From Brenneria corticis (GTDB lineage Bacteria; Pseudomonadota; Gammaproteobacteria; Enterobacterales; Enterobacteriaceae), in the NCBI RefSeq assembly GCF_003115855.1, contig NZ_KZ819075.1, positions 186,001 through 250,000 on the forward strand: 64,000 nucleotides of DNA, given 5' to 3'. Position numbers and translations under genes: made by a program. The notes under the pieces were generated by a model. The model was not told the origin of the DNA. It saw only the letters and a program-made list of their open reading frames with translations, and searched no databases. Of the stretch, positions 1 to 8,734 are shown one piece after another; positions within the stretch are counted from its first letter, which is position 1; each line of letters starts with the position of its first letter.

Positions 1-2
1 AA

Positions 3-74
3 ATTCCCGAGGATGCGCCGGACTACCCCGCCGTTCCCCCTGAGCAGGCGCTTAACCCGGCCCGCCAGGGCTAG
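3..74 (+). CDS. C-terminal end of an unidentified protein (partial)
   Basis: An open frame enters from the left edge and encodes 23 residues ending in ALNPARQG before a TAG stop at 72-74. It is Pro- and acid-rich. The stop lies 28 bp from the stop of the oppositely oriented yeiB, so the two genes converge. Too little is present to name a family, and the frame could also be fortuitous because nothing upstream is visible. Confidence 0.4.
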   Translation: MPEDAPDYPAVPPEQALNPARQG

Positions 75-101
75 ACGATAGCGATACCCGCCGCCATGCC
101 T

Positions 102-1262
102 CTAGGCCGCTTTGGCAATCGCCGCGGTCAGCCGGCGCCACAGCCACTCAAGCGGCCCCTGGCGGAAATAACGCAGCCAGTAATGAGAAAACAGCAGGTT
201 TACTCCCCAGACTACGGGCACCACGGCCAGCAGCTGCAGGCGATCCAGGCGCATAAACAGCCCGAAATGGTTAAACAGCAGGCTACAGACCAGGGTCTGC
301 AGCAAATAATTGGTCAGCGCCATACGGCCGATATCGCCGATCCAGTAAGTGATGCGCCAGCGGCATAACGTCGGCCAAAAGCCATAACAGAGCGCGAGAT
401 AGCCCACCGCCTGCAGAATAGCGCTCAACTCGCGGGGGATCTGCAATAACAGGCCGCTCCAGCGATATTCCCACTGCACCAGCCACTGCGCCGCCACGCC
501 GCCGCCGTTGATCAATAACGCCAGCGGAATCAGCCAGCAAGCAATGCGCCGGTAGTGCCGCTGGCTGAACGTCCCTTTCAGCCAGCCGCTGCGCATCAGG
601 CCGGCGCCCAGCAGCATGGAGCCGGCCAGCAGCCAGCCGTATTGAACGCCCAGCGATAATAGGCTATCGGTAAGCAAGTCCACCCGGTTGCCCCATGCCT
701 CCGGCCCGCCCGTGGTCTTCCAGTAGGCCTCATAGGTAATGTCGGCCGCGCCCGGCTGCCAGAATCGTCCCGGCTGCGGACTGAGCAATCGGCTTAAAAC
801 AAACAGCACGCCCACCCCGACAAGATACATTATCGCCCCGGTGCGCAGTAACGCCCGGCTACCCTCGGCGTGGCGGATCATGCCGTAGCACACCAGCCCA
901 ATCAGGCCGTAATCCAGCAGAATGTCGCCGTCCCAGAAAAAAACGGCATGTACCAGCCCTATCAGCATCAGCCAGAACAGCCGGGCATGCACCCAACGCT
1001 TTCCTCTGGGCAGCAACAGCTGTAGCCCAGCCCCGAACAGCAGCGAGAATAACGTCAAAAATTTTGCCTGTACGGCGAGATCCATGATGGCCCAGGTCCA
1101 GGCATCCGTCGGCGATGGCAACCCCTGCCAGGCAGGATTGAGATAGGCGGCTTTCGGTAAGCCGAAGGCGGTTATATTGAGCAGTAGAATACCGAGTACG
1201 GCGACGCCGCGCGCAAAATCCAGCGTGGCAATACGTGAGGACGGTGTGGGTTGAGCAGGCAT
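102..1262 (-). CDS. yeiB: YeiB family DUF418 inner-membrane protein
   Basis: This encodes 386 residues, the usual YeiB length. The N-terminus reads IATLDFARGVAVLGILLLN, typical of the DUF418/heparan-alpha-glucosaminide acyltransferase-like fold, and is followed by many hydrophobic segments, so the product is a polytopic inner-membrane protein. The C-terminal DUF418 part carries the conserved GRMALTNYLLQ segment. It lies downstream of folE on the same strand with a 121-bp gap, the folE-yeiB order of E. coli, so the two may be co-transcribed. Its biochemical function is unknown; a transport or acyl-transfer role is only suggested by family resemblance. Confidence 0.9.
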   Translation of the reverse strand: MPAQPTPSSRIATLDFARGVAVLGILLLNITAFGLPKAAYLNPAWQGLPSPTDAWTWAIMDLAVQAKFLTLFSLLFGAGLQLLLPRGKRWVHARLFWLMLIGLVHAVFFWDGDILLDYGLIGLVCYGMIRHAEGSRALLRTGAIMYLVGVGVLFVLSRLLSPQPGRFWQPGAADITYEAYWKTTGGPEAWGNRVDLLTDSLLSLGVQYGWLLAGSMLLGAGLMRSGWLKGTFSQRHYRRIACWLIPLALLINGGGVAAQWLVQWEYRWSGLLLQIPRELSAILQAVGYLALCYGFWPTLCRWRITYWIGDIGRMALTNYLLQTLVCSLLFNHFGLFMRLDRLQLLAVVPVVWGVNLLFSHYWLRYFRQGPLEWLWRRLTAAIAKAA

Positions 1263-1383
1263 AGGCGTCTGGTATCAGGTCATCGGAATAACGATTGTAT
1301 TAACAGATGGCGTGAAATAATACGCATTTTATTTCTACGTTGCGCCGCACAGCGGCCAACGTAGAAACCAGGCAATGCCGCCG

Positions 1384-2046
1384 CTAGCCGTGATGGCGTA
1401 CCGCGCGCAGAAATTCCTGACGGGTATTCTGGCTGGATTTGAACAATCCGCCCAGCGAGGTGGTGGTGGTCGCGCTGGTCGCATCGCGGATGCCGCGCGC
1501 TTTGACGCAATAATGCACCGCATCGATGCATACCGCGACGTTGCTGGTGCCGAGCAACGTTTGCAAGGCAATCAGGATTTGTTGCGTCAAACGTTCCTGC
1601 ACCTGCGGCCGCTGGGAAAAGAACTGTACGATACGATTGATTTTCGACAAACCAATCACACCCTCTTTCGGAATATAGGCCACCGTCGCTTTACCATCAA
1701 TGGTCACGAAATGATGTTCGCAGGTGCTGGTCAAGGTGATGTCCCGGACGGTGACCATTTCATCCACCTTCATTTTATTCTCAATGATGGTGATTTTTGG
1801 GAAATTGGCGTAATCCAGCCCGGAGAATATTTCATCGACATACATTTTAGCGATACGGTGCGGCGTCTCCGCCAGACTGTCATCTTGCAAATCGAGGCTT
1901 AACAGATTCATGACTTCCGTCATATGTTCGGCAATACGCTGTTTACGCGTTTCCCGATCCAATAATTCTCCGCGCAGCGGCGTCTCGAGGCCGCGCGCCA
2001 TCAGCGCCTCATGAACCAGAACGGCTTCTTTACTTAACGATGACAT
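1384..2046 (-). CDS. folE: GTP cyclohydrolase I FolE
   Basis: The 220-residue protein is a full-length type I GTP cyclohydrolase. It converts GTP to 7,8-dihydroneopterin triphosphate, the first step of tetrahydrofolate synthesis, as a cytoplasmic zinc-dependent decamer. Visible signatures are TSTCEHHFVTIDGKATVAY, which carries the first Cys and His zinc ligands, GLSKINRIVQFFSQRPQVQE, and AVCIDAVHYCVKARGIRD with the second Cys ligand. The ATG is preceded on the minus strand by a good ribosome site (AGGAGAA). The location beside yeiB matches E. coli. Confidence 0.97.
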   Translation of the reverse strand: MSSLSKEAVLVHEALMARGLETPLRGELLDRETRKQRIAEHMTEVMNLLSLDLQDDSLAETPHRIAKMYVDEIFSGLDYANFPKITIIENKMKVDEMVTVRDITLTSTCEHHFVTIDGKATVAYIPKEGVIGLSKINRIVQFFSQRPQVQERLTQQILIALQTLLGTSNVAVCIDAVHYCVKARGIRDATSATTTTSLGGLFKSSQNTRQEFLRAVRHHG

Positions 2047-2214
2047 TATTATTCTCCTGCAGGTGTGACTTATGGTGACGTCGGTCGAGTCAAAACGCCG
2101 CCACCACTGTAGTTGAGAGCGCCGCGATTATCCAGTGATTGTACGTCATGATTATTGAAATAGATTCAGGTTATCAATCGGCAGATATCGGCCGGCAAAG
2201 CGCATGGCATAATG

Positions 2215-2252
2215 AAACAGGCGCTGGGAGCAATGCCCCCCAGCGCCTGTTT
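2215..2252 (-). terminator. Hairpin terminator downstream of the chemoreceptor gene
   Basis: A 14-bp stem (left arm 2215-2228, right arm 2239-2252) containing AACAGGCGCTGGG and its complement surrounds a 10-nt loop. Short A and T tracts flank it on both sides, so it could work in both directions. It lies 60 bp past the chemoreceptor stop and upstream of folE, so it most likely ends the chemoreceptor transcript. Confidence 0.75.
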
Positions 2253-2311
2253 TAAGTGAAATTCCCTGGTGTGGCTTTAATCAACTACTCAATGGTGTTG
2301 TTGCTTTTTTA

Positions 2312-3991
2312 TTAGAAGGTTTCCCAGTTATCGCTGGCGCTCTTTTTGCCGCCCTTTGCCGTCAGCAAAGCGGGCTTGATAACCGGGGCCGGTTTTTCAG
2401 ATAACAGATTTTTAGCGGATTGCCGTTTTTCATCCGCCGCCAGTTGGAAGACGGATACCGCTTCATTCAGTTGGCGGGCCTGATCTTCCAGAGAAGCGGC
2501 CGCGGCGGCGGACTCCTGCACCAATGCGGCATTCTGCTGGGTCACGCCATCCATTTCCGTCACCGCCTGACCGATCTGGCTGATACCGCGGCTCTGTTCG
2601 TCGGAAGCCGAGGCAATCTCGCCCATCAGATCGTTAACCCGGGTAATGGCGGTGATGATGGACTCCATCGCTTCACCCGTTTGCGTGACCTGATGCGATC
2701 CGGTATTTACCCGCTCCACCGACTCGGCGATCAACCCTTCGATTTCCTTGGCGGCCTGGGCGCTGCGCTGCGCCAGATTCCGCACTTCCCCCGCCACCAC
2801 CGCAAAACCACGACCTTGCTCGCCGGCTCTGGCCGCTTCCACCGCGGCGTTAAGCGCCAGAATATTGGTCTGGAAGGCAATGCCGTTGATGACGCTGGTA
2901 ATATCGGCAATCTTCTTCGAGCTGGTGGCGATATTGGCCATGGTTCCCACCACCTCCGTGGTGACCTCTCCCCCTTTTTTGGCGGCGATGGCGGCATCCT
3001 GCGCCAGTTTGCTGGCCTGATGAACGTTCTCCGCGTTTTGCTTCACCGTGGCGCCGAGCTGCTCCATACTGGCGGCCGTTTGTTCCAGCGCCGCGGCCTG
3101 CTGTTCGGTGCGGGACGAGAGGTCGTTGTTGCCGCTTTTGATTTCGCTCGCTCCCTGATAAATCGAAGAGGCGCTGTCACGAATAGTTGAAACCGTGTTA
3201 ATCAGGCTGCGTTGCATCTCTTTTAAAAAGGGGATCAGCTGGCCGGCGCAGTTACGACCAAAGTCATCAAGATGTATTCCTAACTGACCATCGGCCAGAA
3301 CCCTGAAATGGCCTTTAATCATCTCCAACGGCTTGACCAGATAGTTCGCCAGATAGCGGTCGGTAAATAGCAGAATCAACAGGCCGACTATGGCCGCGAC
3401 CAGCAGGAGATGTTTGTTCCAACTGACCAGATCGTACACGCGGGCAAACGAACTGCCGGAGGAGGCGATGGCATTGGCCTGATATTTGTCCATGCTGCCG
3501 CCGAAGGTAAGGCTCAGATTAGGATAAACGTCTCTGAACAGATGCCGGAACTCCTCGGGACGATTGTCGCGAACCGATGCGAACAACGGCTGCAGCCCGT
3601 TCTCAATCAGCCGCGTCCAGTTTCCCACCATCTCTTCGACCATGGCCTTATCAACATCGCCGTGATCGGCGGCTTTAAATTCCGCCAGCTTGGCCGACGT
3701 GTTTTTTATCGCCTCATCCGCCGAGACAAGCAACTTGTCCACCTCGGCGGTTTCGCCGCTCTGGTTATAATCCATTGCACGAATTAAACGGATAGCGCCG
3801 CGAAAATATTGATCGCTGCCGTCGGCTATGGTGTCGGCATTCTTTTTCTGTACTTCCCCTGATTCTAATAAGTTGGTCATTTCACTGAGTGACGATGACA
3901 TATAGAAAGATACCCCTCCCCATAAGAGTAGGAATATTCCCAATATCGTTAAAAGCATTGCCCTGATGGTGATATTTTTTAAAAAGCTCAC
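2312..3991 (-). CDS. Methyl-accepting chemotaxis protein, Tar/Tsr type
   Basis: The 559-residue chemoreceptor has a membrane segment at about residues 10-30 and a periplasmic four-helix-type sensor domain to about residue 190. A second membrane segment at about 195-215 (LLLVAAIVGLLILLF) is followed by a HAMP region and a long cytoplasmic signalling coiled coil. The highly conserved hairpin tip for CheA/CheW contact is present (GIAFQTNILALNAAVEAARA). The C-terminus is NWETF, the pentapeptide tether for CheR and CheB in high-abundance receptors. The ligand cannot be inferred: the Arg-rich Tar/Tsr amino-acid pocket is not clearly recognisable. A sigma-28 promoter lies about 200 bp upstream, linking it to flagellar regulation although it is about 44 kb from fliA. 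Confidence 0.93.
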   Translation of the reverse strand: MSFLKNITIRAMLLTILGIFLLLWGGVSFYMSSSLSEMTNLLESGEVQKKNADTIADGSDQYFRGAIRLIRAMDYNQSGETAEVDKLLVSADEAIKNTSAKLAEFKAADHGDVDKAMVEEMVGNWTRLIENGLQPLFASVRDNRPEEFRHLFRDVYPNLSLTFGGSMDKYQANAIASSGSSFARVYDLVSWNKHLLLVAAIVGLLILLFTDRYLANYLVKPLEMIKGHFRVLADGQLGIHLDDFGRNCAGQLIPFLKEMQRSLINTVSTIRDSASSIYQGASEIKSGNNDLSSRTEQQAAALEQTAASMEQLGATVKQNAENVHQASKLAQDAAIAAKKGGEVTTEVVGTMANIATSSKKIADITSVINGIAFQTNILALNAAVEAARAGEQGRGFAVVAGEVRNLAQRSAQAAKEIEGLIAESVERVNTGSHQVTQTGEAMESIITAITRVNDLMGEIASASDEQSRGISQIGQAVTEMDGVTQQNAALVQESAAAAASLEDQARQLNEAVSVFQLAADEKRQSAKNLLSEKPAPVIKPALLTAKGGKKSASDNWETF

Positions 3992-4191
3992 GAAAAACCC
4001 CTATAAATTATTTAACGACTTTCACCTGCGCTTTTTGGTAACTTGCCCACGCATTGTTAATTTAAATCACAATGACAATTCATAATCTAATGGCGAGGCC
4101 ATACCACAAACCACACAAACAACTCACATTCTTAACAAATTGACATGTTTCTTTACATGAAACGCGAATTCCTCCCGGTTCCTACTCAAGG

Positions 4192-4218
4192 TTATCGGCA
4201 GAATTTATAAGGAGTTTA
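4192..4218 (-). promoter_or_regulatory. Sigma-28 (FliA) promoter of the chemoreceptor gene
   Basis: On the minus strand the sequence reads TAAACTCC, 11 nt, GCCGATAA. This matches the enterobacterial FliA consensus (TAAAGTTT, 11 nt, GCCGATAA) with the right spacing and a perfect -10. It lies about 200 bp upstream of the chemoreceptor start, leaving a long 5' leader. Confidence 0.85.
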
Positions 4219-4802
4219 CCTTTTTTGATCATTAGTAGTGATCAAAAGCAAGAAAATGATAGCCTCCTACTATTAATCACATACAATTATTTATGAAAGC
4301 TTTAAATCTTCGATTTAGATATTTATGTAAAGCCAGAATCAATCACTGCGTCTAACCTATTTCCGCTTTATTTAGTACTAAACACCCTGCAATTGATTAC
4401 CTAAAACATACCGCCCTTCATCTAAACCAAGGTGATTAATTCTATTTTGTCGCTTCAGTCACAGAAAAATATTTAAATAAATAGTGCGCTATTAATCATT
4501 AGGGTTAATTATTCCAGCTAATGCATCGCCAACAAGTATTCCAATATAGTCAACCCGCTATCGACGCTATACGCTACGCAATGCGCCTGCCGCCAGGGTT
4601 GACGGCAGGCGTTCCCCTTGGTTGTTACATGAACGTTGCTAACAGAGCGACTTATGGTTAGTCTCATCACAGTCTTCGGCCCCAATGCGGCACCCCTGAA
4701 AAAACGCTTTATCGCGCACTTCCCCGCCAGCGATAAGTTTCGCTAAAATCAACCATTAACCACTATTAAACTTTTACGCAACACGACAACAGGAGCCACA
4801 CC
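4219..4802. other. Long AT-rich gene-free stretch before frmA
   Basis: No coding region is supported here. Most of it is AT-rich. A hairpin of 9-bp arms (CGCCTGCCG at 4584-4592 and its complement at 4603-4611) lies about 190 bp before frmA, followed by GC-mixed sequence rather than a long T run. No frmR-type repressor gene is found next to frmA. The ribosome site of frmA (AGGAG) is about 8 nt before its ATG. Confidence 0.5.
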
Positions 4803-5924
4803 ATGCAAATGATCAAAACCCGCGCCGCCGTCGCCTGGGGGCCAAACCAACCGCTTTCCATTGAGGAAGTGGATCTGATGCCGCCGCAGAAAGGCGAGGT
4901 GCTGGTACGTATTGTCGCCAGCGGCGTTTGCCATACCGATGCCTATACGCTTTCAGGGAAAGATCCCGAGGGCGTTTTCCCGGCCATTCTCGGCCATGAA
5001 GGCGGCGGTATTGTGGAAGCCGTCGGCGAAGGCGTGACCAGCGTAACCGTTGGCGATCACGTTATTCCGCTGTATACGCCGGAATGCGGCGAGTGTAAAT
5101 TCTGCCGCTCAGGAAAAACCAACCTGTGTCAGGCGATCCGCACCACGCAGGGGAAAGGACTGATGCCCGACGGCACCACCCGCTTTTCCAAAGACGGTCA
5201 GCCTATTTTCCATTATATGGGCACCTCCACGTTCTCCGAACTCACCGTGGTGCCTGAAATCTCGCTGGCTAAAATCAGCAAGGAAGCGCCGCTGGAAGAA
5301 GTCTGCCTGCTGGGCTGCGGCGTCACCACCGGCATGGGCGCCGTTATCAACACCGCCAAAGTAAAACCGGGCGACAGCGTGGCTATTTTCGGACTCGGGG
5401 GCATCGGGCTGTCGGCGATTATCGGCGCGCAGATGGCCGGCGCCGGACGGATTATCGGTATTGATATCAACACCAGCAAATTCGATCTGGCGCGCAAACT
5501 GGGCGCCACCGATCTGATTAATCCCAAAGATTACGACAAACCGATTCAGGAAGTGATTGTCGAACTGACCGACGGCGGCGTGGATTTCTCTTTTGAATGT
5601 ATCGGTAACGTCAACGTAATGCGTTCTGCGCTGGAGTGTTGTCATAAAGGCTGGGGCGAATCGGTAATTATCGGCGTGGCCGGCGCGGGTGAAGAGATCG
5701 CCACCCGTCCGTTCCAGTTGGTGACCGGCCGGGTATGGCGCGGATCCGCTTTCGGCGGCGTGAAAGGACGCAGTCAACTGCCGGGAATCGTGCAGCGCTA
5801 TATGGATGGCGAGTTTCAGCTCAGTGATTTTATTACCCACACCATGGGGCTGGAAGAGATCAATAGCGCCTTCGATTTAATGCACGAAGGCAAATCGATC
5901 CGCTCCGTCATCCATTTCAGCTAA
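4803..5924 (+). CDS. frmA: S-(hydroxymethyl)glutathione dehydrogenase (class III alcohol dehydrogenase)
   Basis: The 373-residue protein is a zinc- and NAD-dependent class III alcohol dehydrogenase that oxidises S-hydroxymethylglutathione to S-formylglutathione in cytoplasmic formaldehyde detoxification. The catalytic zinc site is visible in GVCHTDAYTLSG and GHEGGG. The structural zinc cluster is CGECKFCRSGKTNLC, and the nucleotide fold is FGLGGIGLSAI. The family tail GRSQLPGIV...HEGKSIRSVIHF is intact. The next gene, 28 bp downstream, encodes the esterase for the next step, so the two form an operon. The frmR repressor found with frmA in E. coli is absent here. Confidence 0.96.
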   Translation: MQMIKTRAAVAWGPNQPLSIEEVDLMPPQKGEVLVRIVASGVCHTDAYTLSGKDPEGVFPAILGHEGGGIVEAVGEGVTSVTVGDHVIPLYTPECGECKFCRSGKTNLCQAIRTTQGKGLMPDGTTRFSKDGQPIFHYMGTSTFSELTVVPEISLAKISKEAPLEEVCLLGCGVTTGMGAVINTAKVKPGDSVAIFGLGGIGLSAIIGAQMAGAGRIIGIDINTSKFDLARKLGATDLINPKDYDKPIQEVIVELTDGGVDFSFECIGNVNVMRSALECCHKGWGESVIIGVAGAGEEIATRPFQLVTGRVWRGSAFGGVKGRSQLPGIVQRYMDGEFQLSDFITHTMGLEEINSAFDLMHEGKSIRSVIHFS

Positions 5925-5952
5925 CGCCATAGATAAGGGAGGCAGCACAGAG

Positions 5953-6798
5953 ATGAACCTGTCGCTGGAACTTTTGGAAGAACACCGCATGTTCGGCGGC
6001 TGGCAACAGCGCTACCGCCATGCGTCCGAGACGCTGAACTGCAATATGACGTTCAGCATCTATCTGCCGCCAACGTCCGATGATACCCCGCCCCCGGTGC
6101 TTTACTGGCTATCGGGATTGACCTGTAACGATGAAAACTTCACCATCAAAGCCGGCGCGCAACGCATCGCCGCGCAGCTTGGGCTGGTGCTGGTGATGGC
6201 GGACACCAGCCCCCGGGGCGAAGGCGTGCCGGATGACGCCGGATACGATCTGGGCCAGGGCGCCGGATTTTACGTCAACGCCACCCGGCAACCCTGGGCG
6301 GCGCATTATCAGATGTATGACTACATCGCCGTTGAACTGCCGGCATTGATTCAGCAACATTTTAACGTTAGCGACCGTCAGTCGATCAGCGGACATTCGA
6401 TGGGCGGCCACGGCGCGCTGATGCTGGCATTGCGCAATCCGCAACATTATCTGTCCGCATCGGCCTTTGCGCCCATCGTAAATCCCTGCCAGGTGCCCTG
6501 GGGGCGTAAAGCGTTAAGCGCTTATCTGGGCGACGACGAAAGCCAGTGGTTACAGTACGACAGTTGCCATTTACTGGCCAACGGCCGACACAAACTGCCG
6601 ATACTCGTCGATCAAGGCGATTGCGATCAGTTTTTACCCGACCAGCTGCAGCCGGCGAAACTGGCCGAACTGGCACGCCGGCACGACTGGCCGCTCACCC
6701 TGCGCACCCAGTCCGGCTACGACCATAGCTACTTCTTTATCGCCAGCTTTATTGAGGATCATCTGCGCTTCCACGCCCGGTATTTACACCAGCAATAA
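5953..6798 (+). CDS. yeiG: S-formylglutathione hydrolase
   Basis: The 281-residue alpha/beta hydrolase of the esterase D family hydrolyses S-formylglutathione to formate and glutathione. The nucleophile elbow GHSMGGHGALMLAL is clear, the oxyanion segment YWLSGLTCNDENF is near the N-terminus, and the catalytic His is in GYDHSYFFI near the C-terminus. Length and motifs match E. coli YeiG/FrmB. It is translated from an ATG after an AGGGAGG-like site, 28 bp after frmA, and completes the glutathione-dependent formaldehyde pathway. E. coli YeiG lies next to folE-yeiB, which fits this neighbourhood. Confidence 0.95.
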   Translation: MNLSLELLEEHRMFGGWQQRYRHASETLNCNMTFSIYLPPTSDDTPPPVLYWLSGLTCNDENFTIKAGAQRIAAQLGLVLVMADTSPRGEGVPDDAGYDLGQGAGFYVNATRQPWAAHYQMYDYIAVELPALIQQHFNVSDRQSISGHSMGGHGALMLALRNPQHYLSASAFAPIVNPCQVPWGRKALSAYLGDDESQWLQYDSCHLLANGRHKLPILVDQGDCDQFLPDQLQPAKLAELARRHDWPLTLRTQSGYDHSYFFIASFIEDHLRFHARYLHQQ

Positions 6799-6820
6799 TG
6801 TCTCCACCATTGTCATCCCC

Positions 6821-6945
6821 GCAGATCCCCGCCTTTCGCGAGGTGGGATCTCGGCAGCACCGAGTCGCCAGCGCAAGCAGATCCCCGCCTACTGCCGCGG
6901 GGACGACGGGGAGGTGCGCGGGAACGACGAAAAGGTGTCAGTTCA
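6821..6945. repeat. GC-rich palindromic repeat element (REP-like)
   Basis: The 352-bp gap after yeiG contains two direct copies of GCAGATCCCCGCC (6821-6833 and 6877-6889). Between them is a small hairpin (CTCGG...CCGAG), and after them come GCGGGGACGACGGGG and a GCGCGGGAACGACGAA segment that partly mirror the copies. This is the look of a dispersed GTCATCCCCGC-type intergenic repeat, not of coding sequence. Nothing else is recognised between 6946 and 7150. Confidence 0.6.
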
Positions 6946-7150
6946 CTGCTGCAGGAAACGACCGGAATCAAGCGGTTCCTGCTTTCCGCCCGTGCGGGTA
7001 AAGGAATTAGCCGGCATGCCGATAAAATGCCATAGAGGATAGGTCTATTTGCACAACCATAAGAGACGGCCATCCTCCACTGACTGGCGGTTATCTGATA
7101 AATAGCGCCTTTTTTAGCGCGAAAACGCGGCGTTGTTCGGTTGGGAGTAT

Positions 7151-7369
7151 ATGATTTTGCAAAGAAAACGGGTTTCATCAGCAGAGCTGTTCGCCATCGG
7201 GTACGATGCGGAAAAAAGCATACTGGAAGTAGAATTACTCAATGGCAGCATCTATCAATATAGCGGCGTGGCGCGCATGATCTATGAAGAGTTAATGTCG
7301 AGCACCGCCAAACACCGCTACTACTCGCGCTATATCAAAAGCTCGTTTCCCTACGAGAAATTACAGTAA
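7151..7369 (+). CDS. KTSC domain-containing small protein
   Basis: The 72-residue frame starting MILQRKRVSSAELFAIGYD ends YYSRYIKSSFPYEKLQ. It has the KTSC-domain pattern: V-SS-L--IGYD, then a LEV-F-NG--Y-Y-GV strand, and a final YF---I---Y. The start at 7151 is preferred over an ATG at 7133 because GGGAG lies just before it, although the spacing is short. KTSC proteins are common in bacteria and phages and sometimes occur fused to nucleic-acid enzymes; their function is not established. It converges with hcxA, and a GAGCGGA/TCCGCTC inverted repeat lies between the two stops. Confidence 0.85.
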   Translation: MILQRKRVSSAELFAIGYDAEKSILEVELLNGSIYQYSGVARMIYEELMSSTAKHRYYSRYIKSSFPYEKLQ

Positions 7370-7418
7370 AAACGAGCGGATGAGCAGCCTATCGCCATAG
7401 CCTGCCGTCCGCTCCCGG

Positions 7419-8507
7419 CTATTCCGCCAGCGTCTCGACGGTTTTAAACGCTTCCAGCAGCACCGACTCATTCAGCGTTAACGGTAAATAGTGGATAGAC
7501 TCGTCCCGCTGCAGGGTGCGTTCAATCACCGCCCGCACGGACGCCTGGTCATTAATATCCACGCTCAGTTCGGCCAGCGATGTCGGCAGTCCCAACACCT
7601 TATAGGCGGCCTTTAATTGCCGTAACGTATCGATATCGCCCAGCAGAGCGCTCTGCACCAGGATGCCGTAGGCGACCTTTGTCCCGTGCAGGAACCGCTC
7701 CGTCTGCGGCAAGACCGTTAGCCCGTTGTGCACCGCATGGGCGGCAGCCACCCGCGTGTAGCGCTCCCCTAATCCGCCGACCATACCGCCGCCGGCGATC
7801 ACCGCATCGACCACGTCAAGAAAATCCTGGGTCAGCGTACCGTCAGCGGCCGCCTGCAGCGCGGCGGCGCTTTTTTGCAGCAGTACGTCGCGAATATCCA
7901 GCGCGGTTTGCAACCCAAGGCGCACGGTCAACGGCAAGGCTTCAGGCCGCGGGCTGAGCACCATCGCTTCGTACCACTTCGCCAGCGTATCCCCCACGCC
8001 GGCCAGCAGATACTCCACGGGCGCGGCTAAAATAATGCGCGGCTCCACCAGCACCAGATGATTGGCGTCGGTAAAAATCTCAAAACGCAGCGCCTGCCCG
8101 GCATCGTTATACCATACGGAAAGCGGCGTCCAGGCGGCGCAGGTGGCGGCAATGGTCGGAATCGCCACCAGCGGCGCACCCAGCCGGCGCGCCGCCACCT
8201 TGGCCGTATCCAGCACCGCGCCGCCGCCGATGCCGATCACCACCTGACAGTCCGCCCCCGCGCGCGCCACCAGTTTCGCCACCTCGCTTTCGCTGCAATG
8301 GGCGCCGAACACCACGCGCCGGGCCCCGGGGGCGTCGAATTCAGCGGGAAGATGGGGCCTTGCCGCCGCCAGCGCCCGCTCGCCGGTTATCCATAACGCG
8401 TTGTTCAGCACCGCGGGCGGATAAAATTCCCGCAGTTTATCGATTGCTCCAGGGAAAGAAAAATAGTTGGCCGGACCGACCTGTACGCGGATTGCCGTTG
8501 TGTTCAT
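7419..8507 (-). CDS. hcxA: Hydroxycarboxylate dehydrogenase A (YbdH family)
   Basis: The 362-residue product is an iron-containing/GldA-type dehydrogenase that closely resembles E. coli YbdH (HcxA), an NADPH-dependent reductase of 2-oxo acids. Conserved blocks include VVIGIGGGAVLDTAKVAARR, which is the nucleotide-binding GGG loop, then PTIAATCAAWTPLSVWYND, GVGDTLAKWYEA, and the metal-site histidines in AAAHAVHNGL and ERFLHGTKVAYG. The start MNTTAIRV is chosen over an upstream in-frame ATG at 8531 because it aligns with the family N-terminus. It stands alone on the minus strand, and its start is divergent from the ABC transporter. Confidence 0.93.
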   Translation of the reverse strand: MNTTAIRVQVGPANYFSFPGAIDKLREFYPPAVLNNALWITGERALAAARPHLPAEFDAPGARRVVFGAHCSESEVAKLVARAGADCQVVIGIGGGAVLDTAKVAARRLGAPLVAIPTIAATCAAWTPLSVWYNDAGQALRFEIFTDANHLVLVEPRIILAAPVEYLLAGVGDTLAKWYEAMVLSPRPEALPLTVRLGLQTALDIRDVLLQKSAAALQAAADGTLTQDFLDVVDAVIAGGGMVGGLGERYTRVAAAHAVHNGLTVLPQTERFLHGTKVAYGILVQSALLGDIDTLRQLKAAYKVLGLPTSLAELSVDINDQASVRAVIERTLQRDESIHYLPLTLNESVLLEAFKTVETLAE

Positions 8508-8734
8508 CTGCTGATATTCCTTGCGTGTCATCGTCTGTAATAAGCGCTAAATCGCTGATAACGCCATCTTAGGCACTTGCCTGGCGCGGTTTAAGAATTT
8601 TTTTACTTAACTTATGCTTTTTCATTCGTAGTTTAGGTTCCTCCTGGCGCTGAATCTGTATTAAATTCTGCCGGTTATATGTTACCTTGCAGGCCAGTTT
8701 CTGATGCGACTTATCGCCAAGAGCGTTACCGAAC

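Noticed and set aside
2420..3190. Long plus-strand frame of 256 residues opposite the chemoreceptor gene
   Set aside because: It is antisense to a clear methyl-accepting chemotaxis protein with all signature motifs and has an implausible Gly/Arg/His-rich composition.
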